Below are positions 53,598-63,900 of a stretch of DNA of 64,000 nucleotides, piece after piece. Made by a program: the position numbers and the translations under genes. Within the stretch, counting starts at the first letter, position 1. Each line of letters begins with the position of its first letter. The DNA comes from Thalassovita gelatinovora. GTDB taxonomy: Bacteria; Pseudomonadota; Alphaproteobacteria; Rhodobacterales; Rhodobacteraceae. Below the pieces are notes generated by a model that saw only the letters and a list, made by a program, of their open reading frames with translations, did not search any database and was not told the origin of the DNA. Where the stretch lies: NCBI RefSeq assembly GCF_001458355.1, contig NZ_CYSA01000015.1, forward strand, positions 708,383 through 772,382, read 5' to 3'.

Positions 53598-54527
53598 TCA
53601 GCCTTTCACGTTGTGGCGCAGGCGCGGATCGGCCCAGGCATAGGCAAGGTCGACGGCGGCGTTGATCACGATCACGGCCAGCGCGACGGTCAGCACGCCG
53701 AACTGAAGCACCGGGTAGTCGCGGCGCAGCGCTGAAGTGACCAGAAGGTCGCCGATCCCGGGCCAGGCGAAAATCGCTTCGATCACGACCGACCCGGATG
53801 CCGCCAACCCGGCCACCTGCAACCCGATCACCGATAGGATCGTGATGCCCGCGTTGCGCAGCCCGTGTTTGAAGATCACCATGTTTTCAGGCAGGCCTTT
53901 GGCGCGGGCGGTGCGCATGAAATCCTGTCCCAGCACATCCAGCATGGCGTTGCGGGTAAAGCGGGTCAGCGCCGCGATCAGCACCCCGGCCAGTGCGACA
54001 GTGGGCATGATGAAATGCAAAGCCGTTCCATTGCCCACCACCGGCAGCCAGTTCAGCCAGTAAGAAAAGGCAAGAACCATCAAGATGGCGATCACGAAAT
54101 TCGGCACTGCATACCCAAGGAATGCCACCACCATCACCGCGCTGCCGATCCAGCTTTTGCGCCATATAGCCGCCACGATGCCCAGCGGGATCGACACCAG
54201 CAGGGTCAGGGTGACAGCGCAAAGCAGTAGTTGCGTTGACGGCCAGATGCGTTCCAGCACCATGTCAGCTACAGGGCGTCTTTCGATGAAGGACAGGCCG
54301 AATTGACCGTCGGTAAAGGATCGCAGGAAAGCGAAGTATTGCGTCAGGACCGGCCGGTCGAGTTCGTAATACTGGATCAGCAGATCGCGATCCTCGGTGG
54401 TCATACCTTCGCCGATCACGAAATCTACTGCGTTTCCCGACAACCGGGTTGCAAAGAACACGATGGTGACGATCACCAAGAAAGTCACACCCATTCGGAA
54501 CAGGGTGCGCAGAGCATAGGTCAGCAT
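53598..54527 (-). CDS. ABC transporter permease, DppB/OppB type
   Basis: A 309-residue permease. RTLFRMGVTFLVIVTIVFFATRL begins it, LDRPVLTQYFAFLRSFTDGQFGLSF is the usual DppB periplasmic stretch, and the EAA-type loop is DFMRTARAKGLPENMVIFKHGLRNA. Six membrane segments. Its start overlaps the end of the HAD phosphatase gene by seven bases. Confidence 0.92.
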   Translation of the reverse strand: MLTYALRTLFRMGVTFLVIVTIVFFATRLSGNAVDFVIGEGMTTEDRDLLIQYYELDRPVLTQYFAFLRSFTDGQFGLSFIERRPVADMVLERIWPSTQLLLCAVTLTLLVSIPLGIVAAIWRKSWIGSAVMVVAFLGYAVPNFVIAILMVLAFSYWLNWLPVVGNGTALHFIMPTVALAGVLIAALTRFTRNAMLDVLGQDFMRTARAKGLPENMVIFKHGLRNAGITILSVIGLQVAGLAASGSVVIEAIFAWPGIGDLLVTSALRRDYPVLQFGVLTVALAVIVINAAVDLAYAWADPRLRHNVKG

Positions 54528-55291
54528 GAGAGGGCTCCGGTTTTGAAGGCTGGGGCAGGGGTTTCACCCGGACGAACGAGCCTTACGAAGTCGACGCCTG
54601 CGGCGGTGGCGGCGACACCATCCGTTTCTTCAGTGTCGCCGATGAATACGGCTTCATCCGGGGTGACGCAGGCACGGCGCAGCGCTTCGCGTGGCAAGTC
54701 GGGGGCGGGTTTGCCGACACTGCTCATGCGGGCCTGTGGGATCATCGATTTGATCGCCGCCCAGATCGCACCGGTTTCCGGCTGTGGTGTGCCATCAGCG
54801 CCGGGGTGGCTGGTGTCAGGATTCGTCAGGGAAATCGGCACTCCGGCATGGACGAGTTCGGCAATACGGGCCATGTCGGCAAAACTCAGCGCGGTGTCGC
54901 GCCCTAAAACAACCGACTGGGGTTGGTCACGGTCGGGCCGCAATCCTAGCTCCCGTGCCAACGCCTGCAAAGGTGGATTGACATAGAGCGCCACGCGCGT
55001 GCCGGGCCGGTCAGCAGCCAAGGCACGCAATGTGAGTTCGCCTGCCAACAGGATACGTTCGGCCGGCAGCGCCAGCCCCAGCTTTGCCAGCCGCGCCGAC
55101 AGGGTTTGCGCCGTGTCCGCAGAATTGTTGGAAACGATCCACAGCCGGTCTGCGCAACGGGTGAACAGTTCGGGCACATCGGGCAGCACCGTTTCGCCGG
55201 ACAAAAGGCACCCGTCCAGATCCGCCAGAATAGCGGCCCGGTCGGGCCAGCAACCATCGATGAATTGTCGCAATCGGATTGGCTTTGGCAT
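54521..55291 (-). CDS. HAD-superfamily phosphatase, subfamily IIA (NagD/PGP-like)
   Basis: A 256-residue phosphatase. Nucleophile motif is AILADLDGCLLSGE; then LWIVSNNSADTAQ, a class IIA cap in the middle with YVNPPLQALARE, Lys region SSVGKPAPDLPREALRR and DEAVFIGDTEETDGVAATAAG. Substrates in the family include nucleoside monophosphates, glycerol-3-phosphate and phosphoglycolate. It is the first gene of the operon and overlaps dppB. The start at 55291 has AAGGG seven bases upstream; the longer frame toward the LysR gene is not supported. Confidence 0.83.
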   Translation of the reverse strand: MPKPIRLRQFIDGCWPDRAAILADLDGCLLSGETVLPDVPELFTRCADRLWIVSNNSADTAQTLSARLAKLGLALPAERILLAGELTLRALAADRPGTRVALYVNPPLQALARELGLRPDRDQPQSVVLGRDTALSFADMARIAELVHAGVPISLTNPDTSHPGADGTPQPETGAIWAAIKSMIPQARMSSVGKPAPDLPREALRRACVTPDEAVFIGDTEETDGVAATAAGVDFVRLVRPGETPAPAFKTGALSC

Positions 55292-55403
55292 GCCATCACC
55301 CTTCTGTTCGGGAAATCCCCGTCTGTGCGCCCGCAGCGCCGTCATCTTTTTCTGCGCAGCTGGCATGGGGCCCGCTGTCAGGAACAGGGAATGGCCGCAA
55401 ACT

Positions 55404-55419
55404 GTAACATCGCCGTTAC
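55404..55419. promoter_or_regulatory. LysR-type site candidate GTAAC-N6-GTTAC
   Basis: The arms are perfect complements spaced as in a LysR box (TAAC-N6-GTTA). It lies just upstream of the lysR gene and about 115 bases upstream of the divergent operon, so it could control both. Inferred. Confidence 0.5.
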
Positions 55420-55431
55420 GATTGAAGGTGT

Positions 55432-56358
55432 ATGTTGCGGATCATGAAGGTATCGGTTTCAGAAACGGCCACTGGCCTGTCACTTTCCCGTTTGCGCGCC
55501 CTTACGGCGGTCGCTGAGGAAGGATCGTATTCCGCTGCGGCCCGCCGAATCGGCATTTCGCATACCGCAGTCGCGCAACAGATCCGCGATCTGGAGCGTG
55601 CCTATGACATTCACCTGTTCGACCGCCTGCGCGGGGTGTTGAATCCGACCCCCGCCTGTCTGGAACTGTGTGATATCGCCACCCGCATGCAGCAGGCACA
55701 ACGCGACGCGGAACATGTGTTGGCGCGTCGTGGGCCATCTGGCAAACACCGCCTGAGGGTCGGTTTGGGTAATTCGATGCCGGGCATCGCCATTGTCGGC
55801 AGAATACTGAATCTGCACCCGACCTTGACGGTGTCGGTCGAAAGCGGATCGCATCAAGATATCATGGCCGCAGTGTCCCGGCGCGAAGTCGATGTGGCCG
55901 TGTTGCCCAACCTGCCCGTCGATTCGCGGTTCCGGCGCTTCCCGGTCTTGTCGCAGGAAGTGGTGGCGATCGTGGCACCTGACAGCCCGCTGTCAACGCA
56001 CAAAGACGTCACGCTGGAACATCTTGCAACGCGCCCGCTGGTGTTCCGATCTTCGGGATCGTCCACCCAGAAGGTTGTAGATCGCGGTTTCCGCCAAGCC
56101 GGATTTACCCCCGAACCGCGCTTGACGGCAGATACCAGGGATGCCGTTTATGAAGCGGTCGCTCTGGGCATTGGGGTTGGATTCATGTGGCGCTACGGCA
56201 CCTACCGGTCGGATACCGTGCGTCGGATCAGGGTTCCTGAATTCCGCTCGACCGTGGACGAGGTGGTGTTCGCGCTAGCCGATGAACGCAATGCGCTGAC
56301 TGATTTGTTCTTCAATGTCGCCCGGCAGTTCCGGCCTGAAACGACGATGAAGACCTGA
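55432..56358 (+). CDS. LysR-family transcriptional regulator
   Basis: A 308-residue LysR protein. The helix-turn-helix lies in residues 15-75 (LSRLRALTAVAEEGSYSAAARRIGISHTAVAQQIRDLE), followed by a substrate domain with VGLGNSMPGIAIVG and VALGIGVGFMWRYG. It is divergent from the Dpp-type importer with HAD and phosphoesterase genes and is the likely regulator of that operon. The first ATG at 55432 is close to GAAGG; ATG at 55444 is possible. Confidence 0.9.
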   Translation: MLRIMKVSVSETATGLSLSRLRALTAVAEEGSYSAAARRIGISHTAVAQQIRDLERAYDIHLFDRLRGVLNPTPACLELCDIATRMQQAQRDAEHVLARRGPSGKHRLRVGLGNSMPGIAIVGRILNLHPTLTVSVESGSHQDIMAAVSRREVDVAVLPNLPVDSRFRRFPVLSQEVVAIVAPDSPLSTHKDVTLEHLATRPLVFRSSGSSTQKVVDRGFRQAGFTPEPRLTADTRDAVYEAVALGIGVGFMWRYGTYRSDTVRRIRVPEFRSTVDEVVFALADERNALTDLFFNVARQFRPETTMKT

Positions 56359-56570
56359 AACTTCGATGATGCTTCAGTTCGGAATGACCTTTCGACTCTC
56401 GTAAGTCCGGCGCTGCTAAACTTGGCCAGGCCGAAGCCTGACCGGCAGGATCGAAAGACGCAGATAAAACGCGCTTGACCAAGCTCCCCAAGACAGCTTT
56501 CACTGCTGGAACGACCCGGTGATTGTCCGGGTCATTTTCTTTCCGCTTGCCCGAACGAGGATCCTTGGTT
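56359..56570 (+). ncRNA. Structured leader or small RNA candidate upstream of the peptidase gene
   Basis: No gene is seen. A hairpin CAGGC-CGAA-GCCTG at 56427-56440, extended by two flanking GG/CC pairs, and a terminator at 56513-56542 lie in order. The peptidase gene begins about 30 bases after the terminator stem with a TTG codon. Whether this is an attenuator or an independent RNA cannot be told. Confidence 0.4.
56513..56542 (+). terminator. Intrinsic terminator within the leader of the peptidase gene
   Basis: GACCCGG (56513-56519) and CCGGGTC (56527-56533) pair around seven bases, followed by ATTTTCTTT. It would stop transcripts from lysR before the peptidase gene, or act as an attenuator. 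Confidence 0.75.
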
Positions 56571-57731
56571 TTGCCCCAACCCCTTGAAAAGACACTTGCC
56601 ATTCTCGACGACCTGTTGCGCTTTGACATCCTACCGGGGCGGTCCAATCTGGATATCATCGGATATATTCATAATTATCTGAGCCAGTACGGGATTGAGG
56701 CCGAATTCGGTTTTGACACGTCTGGCCTGCGGGCCAACCTGTTCGCCACAATCGGCCCGAAAGTGGATGGCGGGGTTGCCTTGTCGGGCCACACCGATGT
56801 GGTGCCGGTCGAAGGTCAGGATTGGACCCGGCCAGCCTTTGAACTGACCCGGGAAAACGGCCGCGTTTATGGCCGCGGGGCGGTCGACATGAAGGGGTTT
56901 TTGGCCTGCGCATTGGCCATGGTGCCGCATTTCGCCCAAGCGCCACTCAAACGTCCGATCCATCTGGCCTTTTCCTATGACGAAGAACCCGGTTCCATCG
57001 GGGCGCCCGATCTGGCGCGACAGATCGTTGCGTCGGGGATGAAACCGACGGCAATCATCGTTGGCGAACCAACCGAAATGAAAGTGATCGCGGGTCACAA
57101 GGGCGGCTTTGAACGCACCACAAGGTTCACCGGCGTTGCCGGTCATTCTTCGGACCCGTCCCGTGGTGTTAGCGCGATTCATTACGCGGCCCGCTTCATC
57201 GGCTTTCTGGAACGGCTGGGCGCGGATTGCGCCGCGAACCCGCTGCCCGACAGTCCGTTTCACCCCCCCTTTCACACCATCAACGTGGGCACGATCAGCG
57301 GTGGTGCCGGGCGCAGTATCATCGCCGAGGATTGTCAGCTCGATTGGGAATTGCGGGTCACGCCGCCTGATGACGGTGCGGCGGAAATGCTGCGTATCGA
57401 AACCTTCCTCAACGGGCTTCAGGATGAAATGCGCGGCCTGTTTCCACAGGCTTCGGTCCGCACCGAAACGGTTTCGAATTATCCGGGCCTCAGGGCCGAC
57501 CCATCCTCGACCGCGCTGGATCTGGTGCGGCAGATCAGCGGTGAAAATGATTTTACCACCGCGCCATTCGGGACCGATGCAGGATGTTTTGACCGCGAAG
57601 GTCTTCCCAGCGTCGTCTTCGGCCCCGGCAGCATCAATCAGGCGCATATCCCGGACGAATATATCGAGATATCCCAGATCGAAGCCTGCCTGAATTTCTT
57701 GCAAAAACTCGGCGCGCGGCAAAGCCATTAA
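56571..57731 (+). CDS. Acetylornithine deacetylase/ArgE-DapE family M20 peptidase
   Basis: A 386-residue M20 peptidase. Metal ligands are in VALSGHTDVVPVEGQDW (His, Asp), YGRGAVDMKGFLA (Asp) and FSYDEEPGSIGAPD (the catalytic/metal Glu pair); a later His/Glu is in FGPGSINQAHIPDEYIE. VAGHSSDPSRGVSAI fits the dimerisation domain. Acetylornithine deacetylase is the name most often given. There is no ATG near the start: TTG at 56571 (MPQPLEKTLAIL) or TTG at 56565 follows GAGG at 56557-56560. Its neighbours give no arginine context. Confidence 0.87.
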   Translation: MPQPLEKTLAILDDLLRFDILPGRSNLDIIGYIHNYLSQYGIEAEFGFDTSGLRANLFATIGPKVDGGVALSGHTDVVPVEGQDWTRPAFELTRENGRVYGRGAVDMKGFLACALAMVPHFAQAPLKRPIHLAFSYDEEPGSIGAPDLARQIVASGMKPTAIIVGEPTEMKVIAGHKGGFERTTRFTGVAGHSSDPSRGVSAIHYAARFIGFLERLGADCAANPLPDSPFHPPFHTINVGTISGGAGRSIIAEDCQLDWELRVTPPDDGAAEMLRIETFLNGLQDEMRGLFPQASVRTETVSNYPGLRADPSSTALDLVRQISGENDFTTAPFGTDAGCFDREGLPSVVFGPGSINQAHIPDEYIEISQIEACLNFLQKLGARQSH

Positions 57732-57943
57732 CCCGACCGGAAGTGTCTCGAGAGTTTAGCGAACCACGAGAATTCGGGGCCCAATTGCGTTGCCAAACAG
57801 ATGCCCAGATCACAAAAAATTTCAAATATTTGAACGCAATAGTTGTTCGAACGCCAAATTTGTGCTGAGTATCAACTATAAAGTCAAAAAAATCAGTTTT
57901 CCGATTTATAGTTTGTGTGTTCGATGTCGTAGGGGACAGAAGA
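57732..57943 (+). promoter_or_regulatory. AT-rich promoter region with several palindromes, upstream of the giant surface protein
   Basis: Three elements: TTCAAATATTTGAA, a perfect 14-base palindrome (57821-57834); GTTCGAAC (57845-57852); and AACTATAAA with TTTATAGTT as nine-base arms 22 bases apart (57874-57882 and 57905-57913). No clear sigma-70 pair is asserted. The stretch is richer in A and T than its neighbours. Confidence 0.6.
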
Positions 57944-60900
57944 ATGAATAATGCGTCTGCAATTGCGGGCCGGTTGGCCAAATTTGTGTTTTTTCTGGCG
58001 ATCACAGCATGCGTGATCATAGGCCAATCCGGCTCCGTCAGGGCGGGGCCCGCACCGGATTTGACGCTGGCTTTATCCTACACGCCATCGACAATCGCCC
58101 AAGGTGGCACCACGGTGGCCACCTACACGATTTCCAATACGACGACGTCATCGACGGCGGACGACATTGCGTTTACCGATACGTTGACAGCTGGGCTTGA
58201 AATCGCGGCTTCCCCTGACGCGGTCACTACGTGTTCCGGTCGTACGGTTCCCCCAACACTGACCGCGCCCGGCGGCGGCGGCACGATCAGTTTTTCCGGT
58301 GGCAGCCTAGCAGCAGGGGCCAATTGCACAATCACGGTCAACATCAAGGGCGTAACGGCTGGTTCCCATACCAATTTCACTGACACCCTGACATCCAGTC
58401 TCGGCCCTGCAAATATGGCAAATGCGACTCTGACCGTAGACGCCGCCCGACCGCTGTTCAGCAAAACGATTTCCCCCACATCGGTCAGCCTGAACGGCAC
58501 CAGCACGATGACCTATACCATCGACAATACACCGTATGGCGGGGTCATTACGGGTGTAGGGTTCTCGGAAACGCTTCCGACTGGCGTGCAGATCGCTTCG
58601 CCATCCAATTTGGCGACGACCTGTACGAATGGAATACTCACTGCCGCAGCAGGGTCCAGTTCGATCAGCCTTTCGGGGGCGTATTTCACGTCCGCGACAT
58701 CCTGCACCATCACCGTCGATGTTCAGGGCACAATCTCAGGTGACTATACGCTTACCTCAGGGGAACTCAACTCCAGCCTTGGAAGTCTTGGGGTCGCGTC
58801 GGCCAGCCTGACCGTGGAAACGCCTTCGACGTCCGCGCCGACTCTGACCAAGACGTTTTCGGGCGATCCGGTGGCCCCGGGTGGGACCGTCACGCTGGGT
58901 TTCAATCTTTACAATCCGAACAACGATTTCGCCGCGACCAATATCGCCTTTACCGATGATCTCAATGCGATGCTGACAGGCGCAACGTTGGTCAGTAATG
59001 TCACAGATCCCTGCGGGTCGGGATCAAGCATCAGCGGCGCAGGGACCGGAACGATCAGTTTTACCAGCGGATCGCTGGCTTCGCGCGCCAACTGTAGTTT
59101 CAACGTCACGGTTCGAATCCCTTCGACAGCGACCGGGGACACTTATACAAACACGACTTCGACCGTTTCAGCGACCGTGAACGGGTCGACAGTTACTTCG
59201 GCCAGCGGTGCTTCTGATACGTTGCAGGTCACCGATCAAGCTCCTTTGGACCTGGCGATGTCCTGGGCATCGGTCGATGCGGGCGATCCGACTACGGTGA
59301 CTTTCACCGTGACCAATCCCAACGCCAGCCAGACGGCGACCGGTATCGCCTTTTCGTTGACTAAGGCTGCGCCGTTTCCGAATGCTCCAATTGCGACTTT
59401 GCCGCCATCAACCAACACTTGCGGCGGAACGATGGCGACAAATAGCTATAGCTATAGTACCACGACAATTGTCACATCATATGATTATTCGGGCGGAACG
59501 CTGGCGGGTGGCAGTTCCTGCATCATCGCTTTTGATATCGAAGTGCCAAGCGGGACCAGTTCGGGTATCTATCCGCAGGAAACCGGCGCTATCACTGCCA
59601 CTATTAACACCGCAAGCACATCTGGCGACGCGGCTTCGGCCAATCTGTCGGTCAGTGTAAGCACTTCGCCCTTGTCGATATCCAAATCCTTCGACCAAAG
59701 CTCTGCCGGGGCCGGTGATTCGGTCGGGATGACGTTAAGCCTGTCCAACAACAGCGAAACGTCCAACGCGACCAACATTTCCTTTACCGACGATCTCGAT
59801 ACCTTCCACAGCGGTGCCACGCTGGCTTCGGTGGAAAGCAATGGCTGTAGCGGAACGGTGAGCGGCGTGGGTACGGGATCCCTCGGCTATTCCGGCGGAT
59901 CGGTTTCAACCGGGGCAAGCTGCGACATCAAAGTCAGCGTTACTCTGGGGACTGCAACCGGGGGCCAGACCAATACCACTTCGGATCTCACCGCATCACT
60001 TGGCGGCGGCAGCGCGACGGTGCAAAATAACAGCGCCGCCAGTGCCAGCATCACGGTGAATACGTCATCGCCCTTGACTGCGTCGTTGGAAATCATCGAC
60101 GATCCGGTCGTTGCGGGTGGTACTGTGACCGCGCGCTATACCATTTCCAACCCGACCTCTGGATCTGCCGCCACAGGTATCACTTTCACCCAAAGCTTCT
60201 CCAGCGCGCTGTCAAGTCTGGCCGCGACTACACCATTGCCGGCCAATCCCTGCGGGTCGGGGTCTGCGCTGTCCGGAACGACGACCCTGTTCATGTCGGG
60301 TGGCAATATTGTTCCCGACGACAACTGTACTTTTGACGTTATTTTGACCGTACCGGGGGGGGCGTCGAATGGGAGTTATACACTATCGAGCAGCGGTATT
60401 TCCTTCACGTCCGACGGCACCTCAAAATCGATTGATCCGATCAGCGATAGCTTGATTGTCGGCGTGACTAACGAAGGGTCTAACGCCTTACAGCTGAGCA
60501 AATCCTTCGACAGCAGTTACGTTCAAGCCGGGGGCAGCGTCGGGCTTACCCTGACATTGGAAAACGTCGGTACGGAAGATGCCACGGCTGTCGCCTTTAC
60601 CGACAACCTGACCAGTTTCCTCAGCGGCACCAATTTCGTCAATGTGACTTCGAACACCTGTGGTGGCACCCTGACCGGCGAAATCGGTACATTGCTGAGC
60701 CTGTCCAATGTCGCGCTGACTGCAGGAAGCAGTTGTACTCTCAAGATTCCGGTCGCTTTCAGTGCTGGCGTGGCTCTTGGCACCTATACCAACACCACGT
60801 CGGCTGTCTCTGGCACTACGGCGTCGGGCGCGGTGGGCGGTCCGGCCGATACTGCCAGTATCGAAGTCCGCTCGGCCTCGGTACCGACCTTCACGAAATC

Positions 60901-63900
60901 GATTTCGCCCTCGACGGCGAACGCCAACAGTACGGTGACTTTCCGCTATTCTATTTTCAATCCTACTGGGGGCGTCGCCCGCTCCGGTCTGGCGTTTACC
61001 GACAACGTGACGACTGCAATTCCCGGCGCAACGGCAACCGTGCTGCCGGGCGCCGGTGCCTGCGGCACCGGATCAACGGTCACCGGATCGGGTCTGATCG
61101 CCTTGTCGGGCGGAAATCTGGCAGCAGGCGCAAGCTGTATTTTCGACGTAACGGTAACGGTCCCCACCCCGGCAGCGGCGACTTATACCAGCACCACCAG
61201 CACCTTGAGCGACAACGGTATTATTCTGGCTGCGGGCGCGTCTGACACGTTGACGGTTAATCCGTTGCCGCCGAGCTTCAGTAAGGTTTTCGCGCCTGAC
61301 AGTATGGTTCAGGGCGATACCTCGACCCTGACTTTCACCATCAACGCAACCAGCAGCACGGCTTTGGTGCCGGGTCTGAGCTTTACCGATAATCTGCCGT
61401 CCGGAGTTGTGCTGGCGTCGACGCCAAATGGCTCGTCCACCTGTACCGGCGGCACGCTGACGGCGGCTTCGGGCGCGGGAACGATTTCCTATAGTGGCGG
61501 TACGGTTCCGGCCGGAAGCACATGTACGGTTTCGGTCGATGTGACCTCTGTTTCAATTGGCGCTTACGTGAACACCTCGGGTGCCTTGTCCAGCGATTTT
61601 GGATCTGGTGGTACCGCCAGCGACACGCTGTCCGTCACCACCGCGCCGACCCCGGGTTTCACAGCAGCATTTTCCCCTAGCGCCATTGCCGAAGGCGCAA
61701 CCTCGACGCTGACCTTCACCATCAACAATACCGGGGCCCTGATCCCGGCGACGGCGCTGGCTTTCAGCGACAACCTGCCCGCCAGCATCACGGTGGCCAC
61801 GGTGCCGAACGCATCGACCACCTGTACCGGCGGCACGCTGACGGCGGCTTCTGGCGCGGGAACGCTTTCCTATAGCGGCGGGTCGGTTTCAGCAGGCAGT
61901 AGCTGTACGATTTCTGTCGACGTTCTGGCGGTGTCCGGCGTGAACGCGGCGAATACCACGGGCGATCTGACCTCGTCGATCGGCGATAGCGGCGCAGCCA
62001 GTGCGACTCTGTCGATCACGGCGGCCCCGACCCCGGGTTTCACAGCGGCGTTTTCGCCCAGCGCGATTGACCAAGGTGCAACTTCGACACTGACCTTCAC
62101 CATCGACAATACTGGGGCTTTGGTTCCGGCGACGGCGCTGGCTTTCAGCGACAACCTACCCGCCAGCATCACGGTGGCCACGGTGCCGAATGCCACGACC
62201 ACCTGTACCGGCGGCACGCTGACGGCGGCTTCTGGCGCGGGAACGCTTTCCTATAGCGGCGGGTCGGTTTCAGCAGGCAGTAGCTGTACGATTTCTGTCG
62301 ACGTTCTGGCGGTGTCCGGCGTGAACGCGGCGAATACCACGGGCGATCTGAGCTCGTCGATCGGCGATAGCGGCGCAGCCAGTGCGACTCTGTCGATCAC
62401 GGCGGCCCCGACCCCGGGTTTCACAGCGGCGTTTTCGCCCAGCGCGATTGACCAAGGTGCAACTTCGACACTGACCTTCACCATCGACAATACTGGGGCT
62501 TTGGTTCCGGCGACGGCGCTTGCCTTTATCGACAACCTGCCTTCCAGCATCACCGTGGCCACGGAACCGAATGCCACGACGACTTGTACCGGCGGCACGC
62601 TGACGGCGGCCGCTGGCGCGGGAACGCTGTCCTATAGCGGCGGGTCGGTTTCAGCAGGCAGTAGCTGTACGATCTCGGTTGATGTTCTGTCCGTGTCTGG
62701 TGCCGGCGCCGCCAATTCATCAAACGATTTGACTTCGTCGCTCGGTAATAGCGGCACCGCCGATGCGATGCTGACGGTCACTGCGGCCCCGGTTTTGAGC
62801 GTTAGCAAATCCTTCACGCCCAGCACGATCACCCAAGGCAATGTATCTACGTTGACCATCAGTATTGAAAATACATCCTTGGTGGCCGCGTCCAATATCG
62901 ACCTCAGCGATGCCTTCCCCTCGGGTATGGAAGTCGCCGATCCCGCGTCAATCACGGAAAGCTGTAACGGCACCATCGGCGCGACTGCCGGGAACACTAC
63001 CATCAGCTATGATGACGGTTCATTGCTAGCCGGGTCAAGCTGTTCGATCAGCGTCAATGTCACCTCTACGACCCTTGGGTCAGCGGTGAACACCACCAGT
63101 GAAATCACATCGTCGTTGGGTAGCAGTGGTACAGCCAGCGCAACGCTGACCGTCAACGCACCACCCGCCCCCGGGTTCACCAAGAACTTCAGTCCGAATC
63201 GCCTGTTCCAAGGCGACACGTCGACCCTGAGCTTCACCATCGACAACACGTCGTCGTTTATCGAAGCAACCAATTTGGCTTTTGTCGACACCTTCCCGTC
63301 CGGGATGACAATCGCAGCGACGCCGAATCTTTCCACGACCTGTACCGGGGCCACGATTACCGCAACGGCAGGCAGCGATCGGATCGAGATGGCGACCGGG
63401 ACCGTCGCGGCAGATAGCAGTTGTAGCGTACAGGTCGATGTCGTTGCGATGACAGCCGGATCCGCCGAAAACGTGTCGGACGACCTGACGTCGTCGCTGG
63501 GCAACAGTGGCACCGCATCAGCGACACTGAATGTTGTCACCCCTGGCGCGCCCGGCTTTGCCAAGGCGTTTGCACCCGACAGCATCGTGCAGGGCAACGT
63601 TACAACGCTGACCTTCACCATCGACAACAGCGCGGCGTTGGTTTCGGCCACGGCGCTCGAGTTCAGCGACAGCTTCCCGGCGGGTATGACCGTGGCGTCC
63701 ACGCCGAACGCGACCAGCACCTGTTCGGGTGGCACGCTGACGGCAACAGCCAGCACGGATAGCGTCAGCTTCACCGGTGGAACCGTTGCCGCGGGATCGA
63801 GCTGCGATGTGAGCGTCGATGTGACTTCGGCCACCGTGGGGGATGCCGATAACGTGTCGGACGACCTGACGTCGTCTTTGGGCAACAGCGGCACCGCCGC

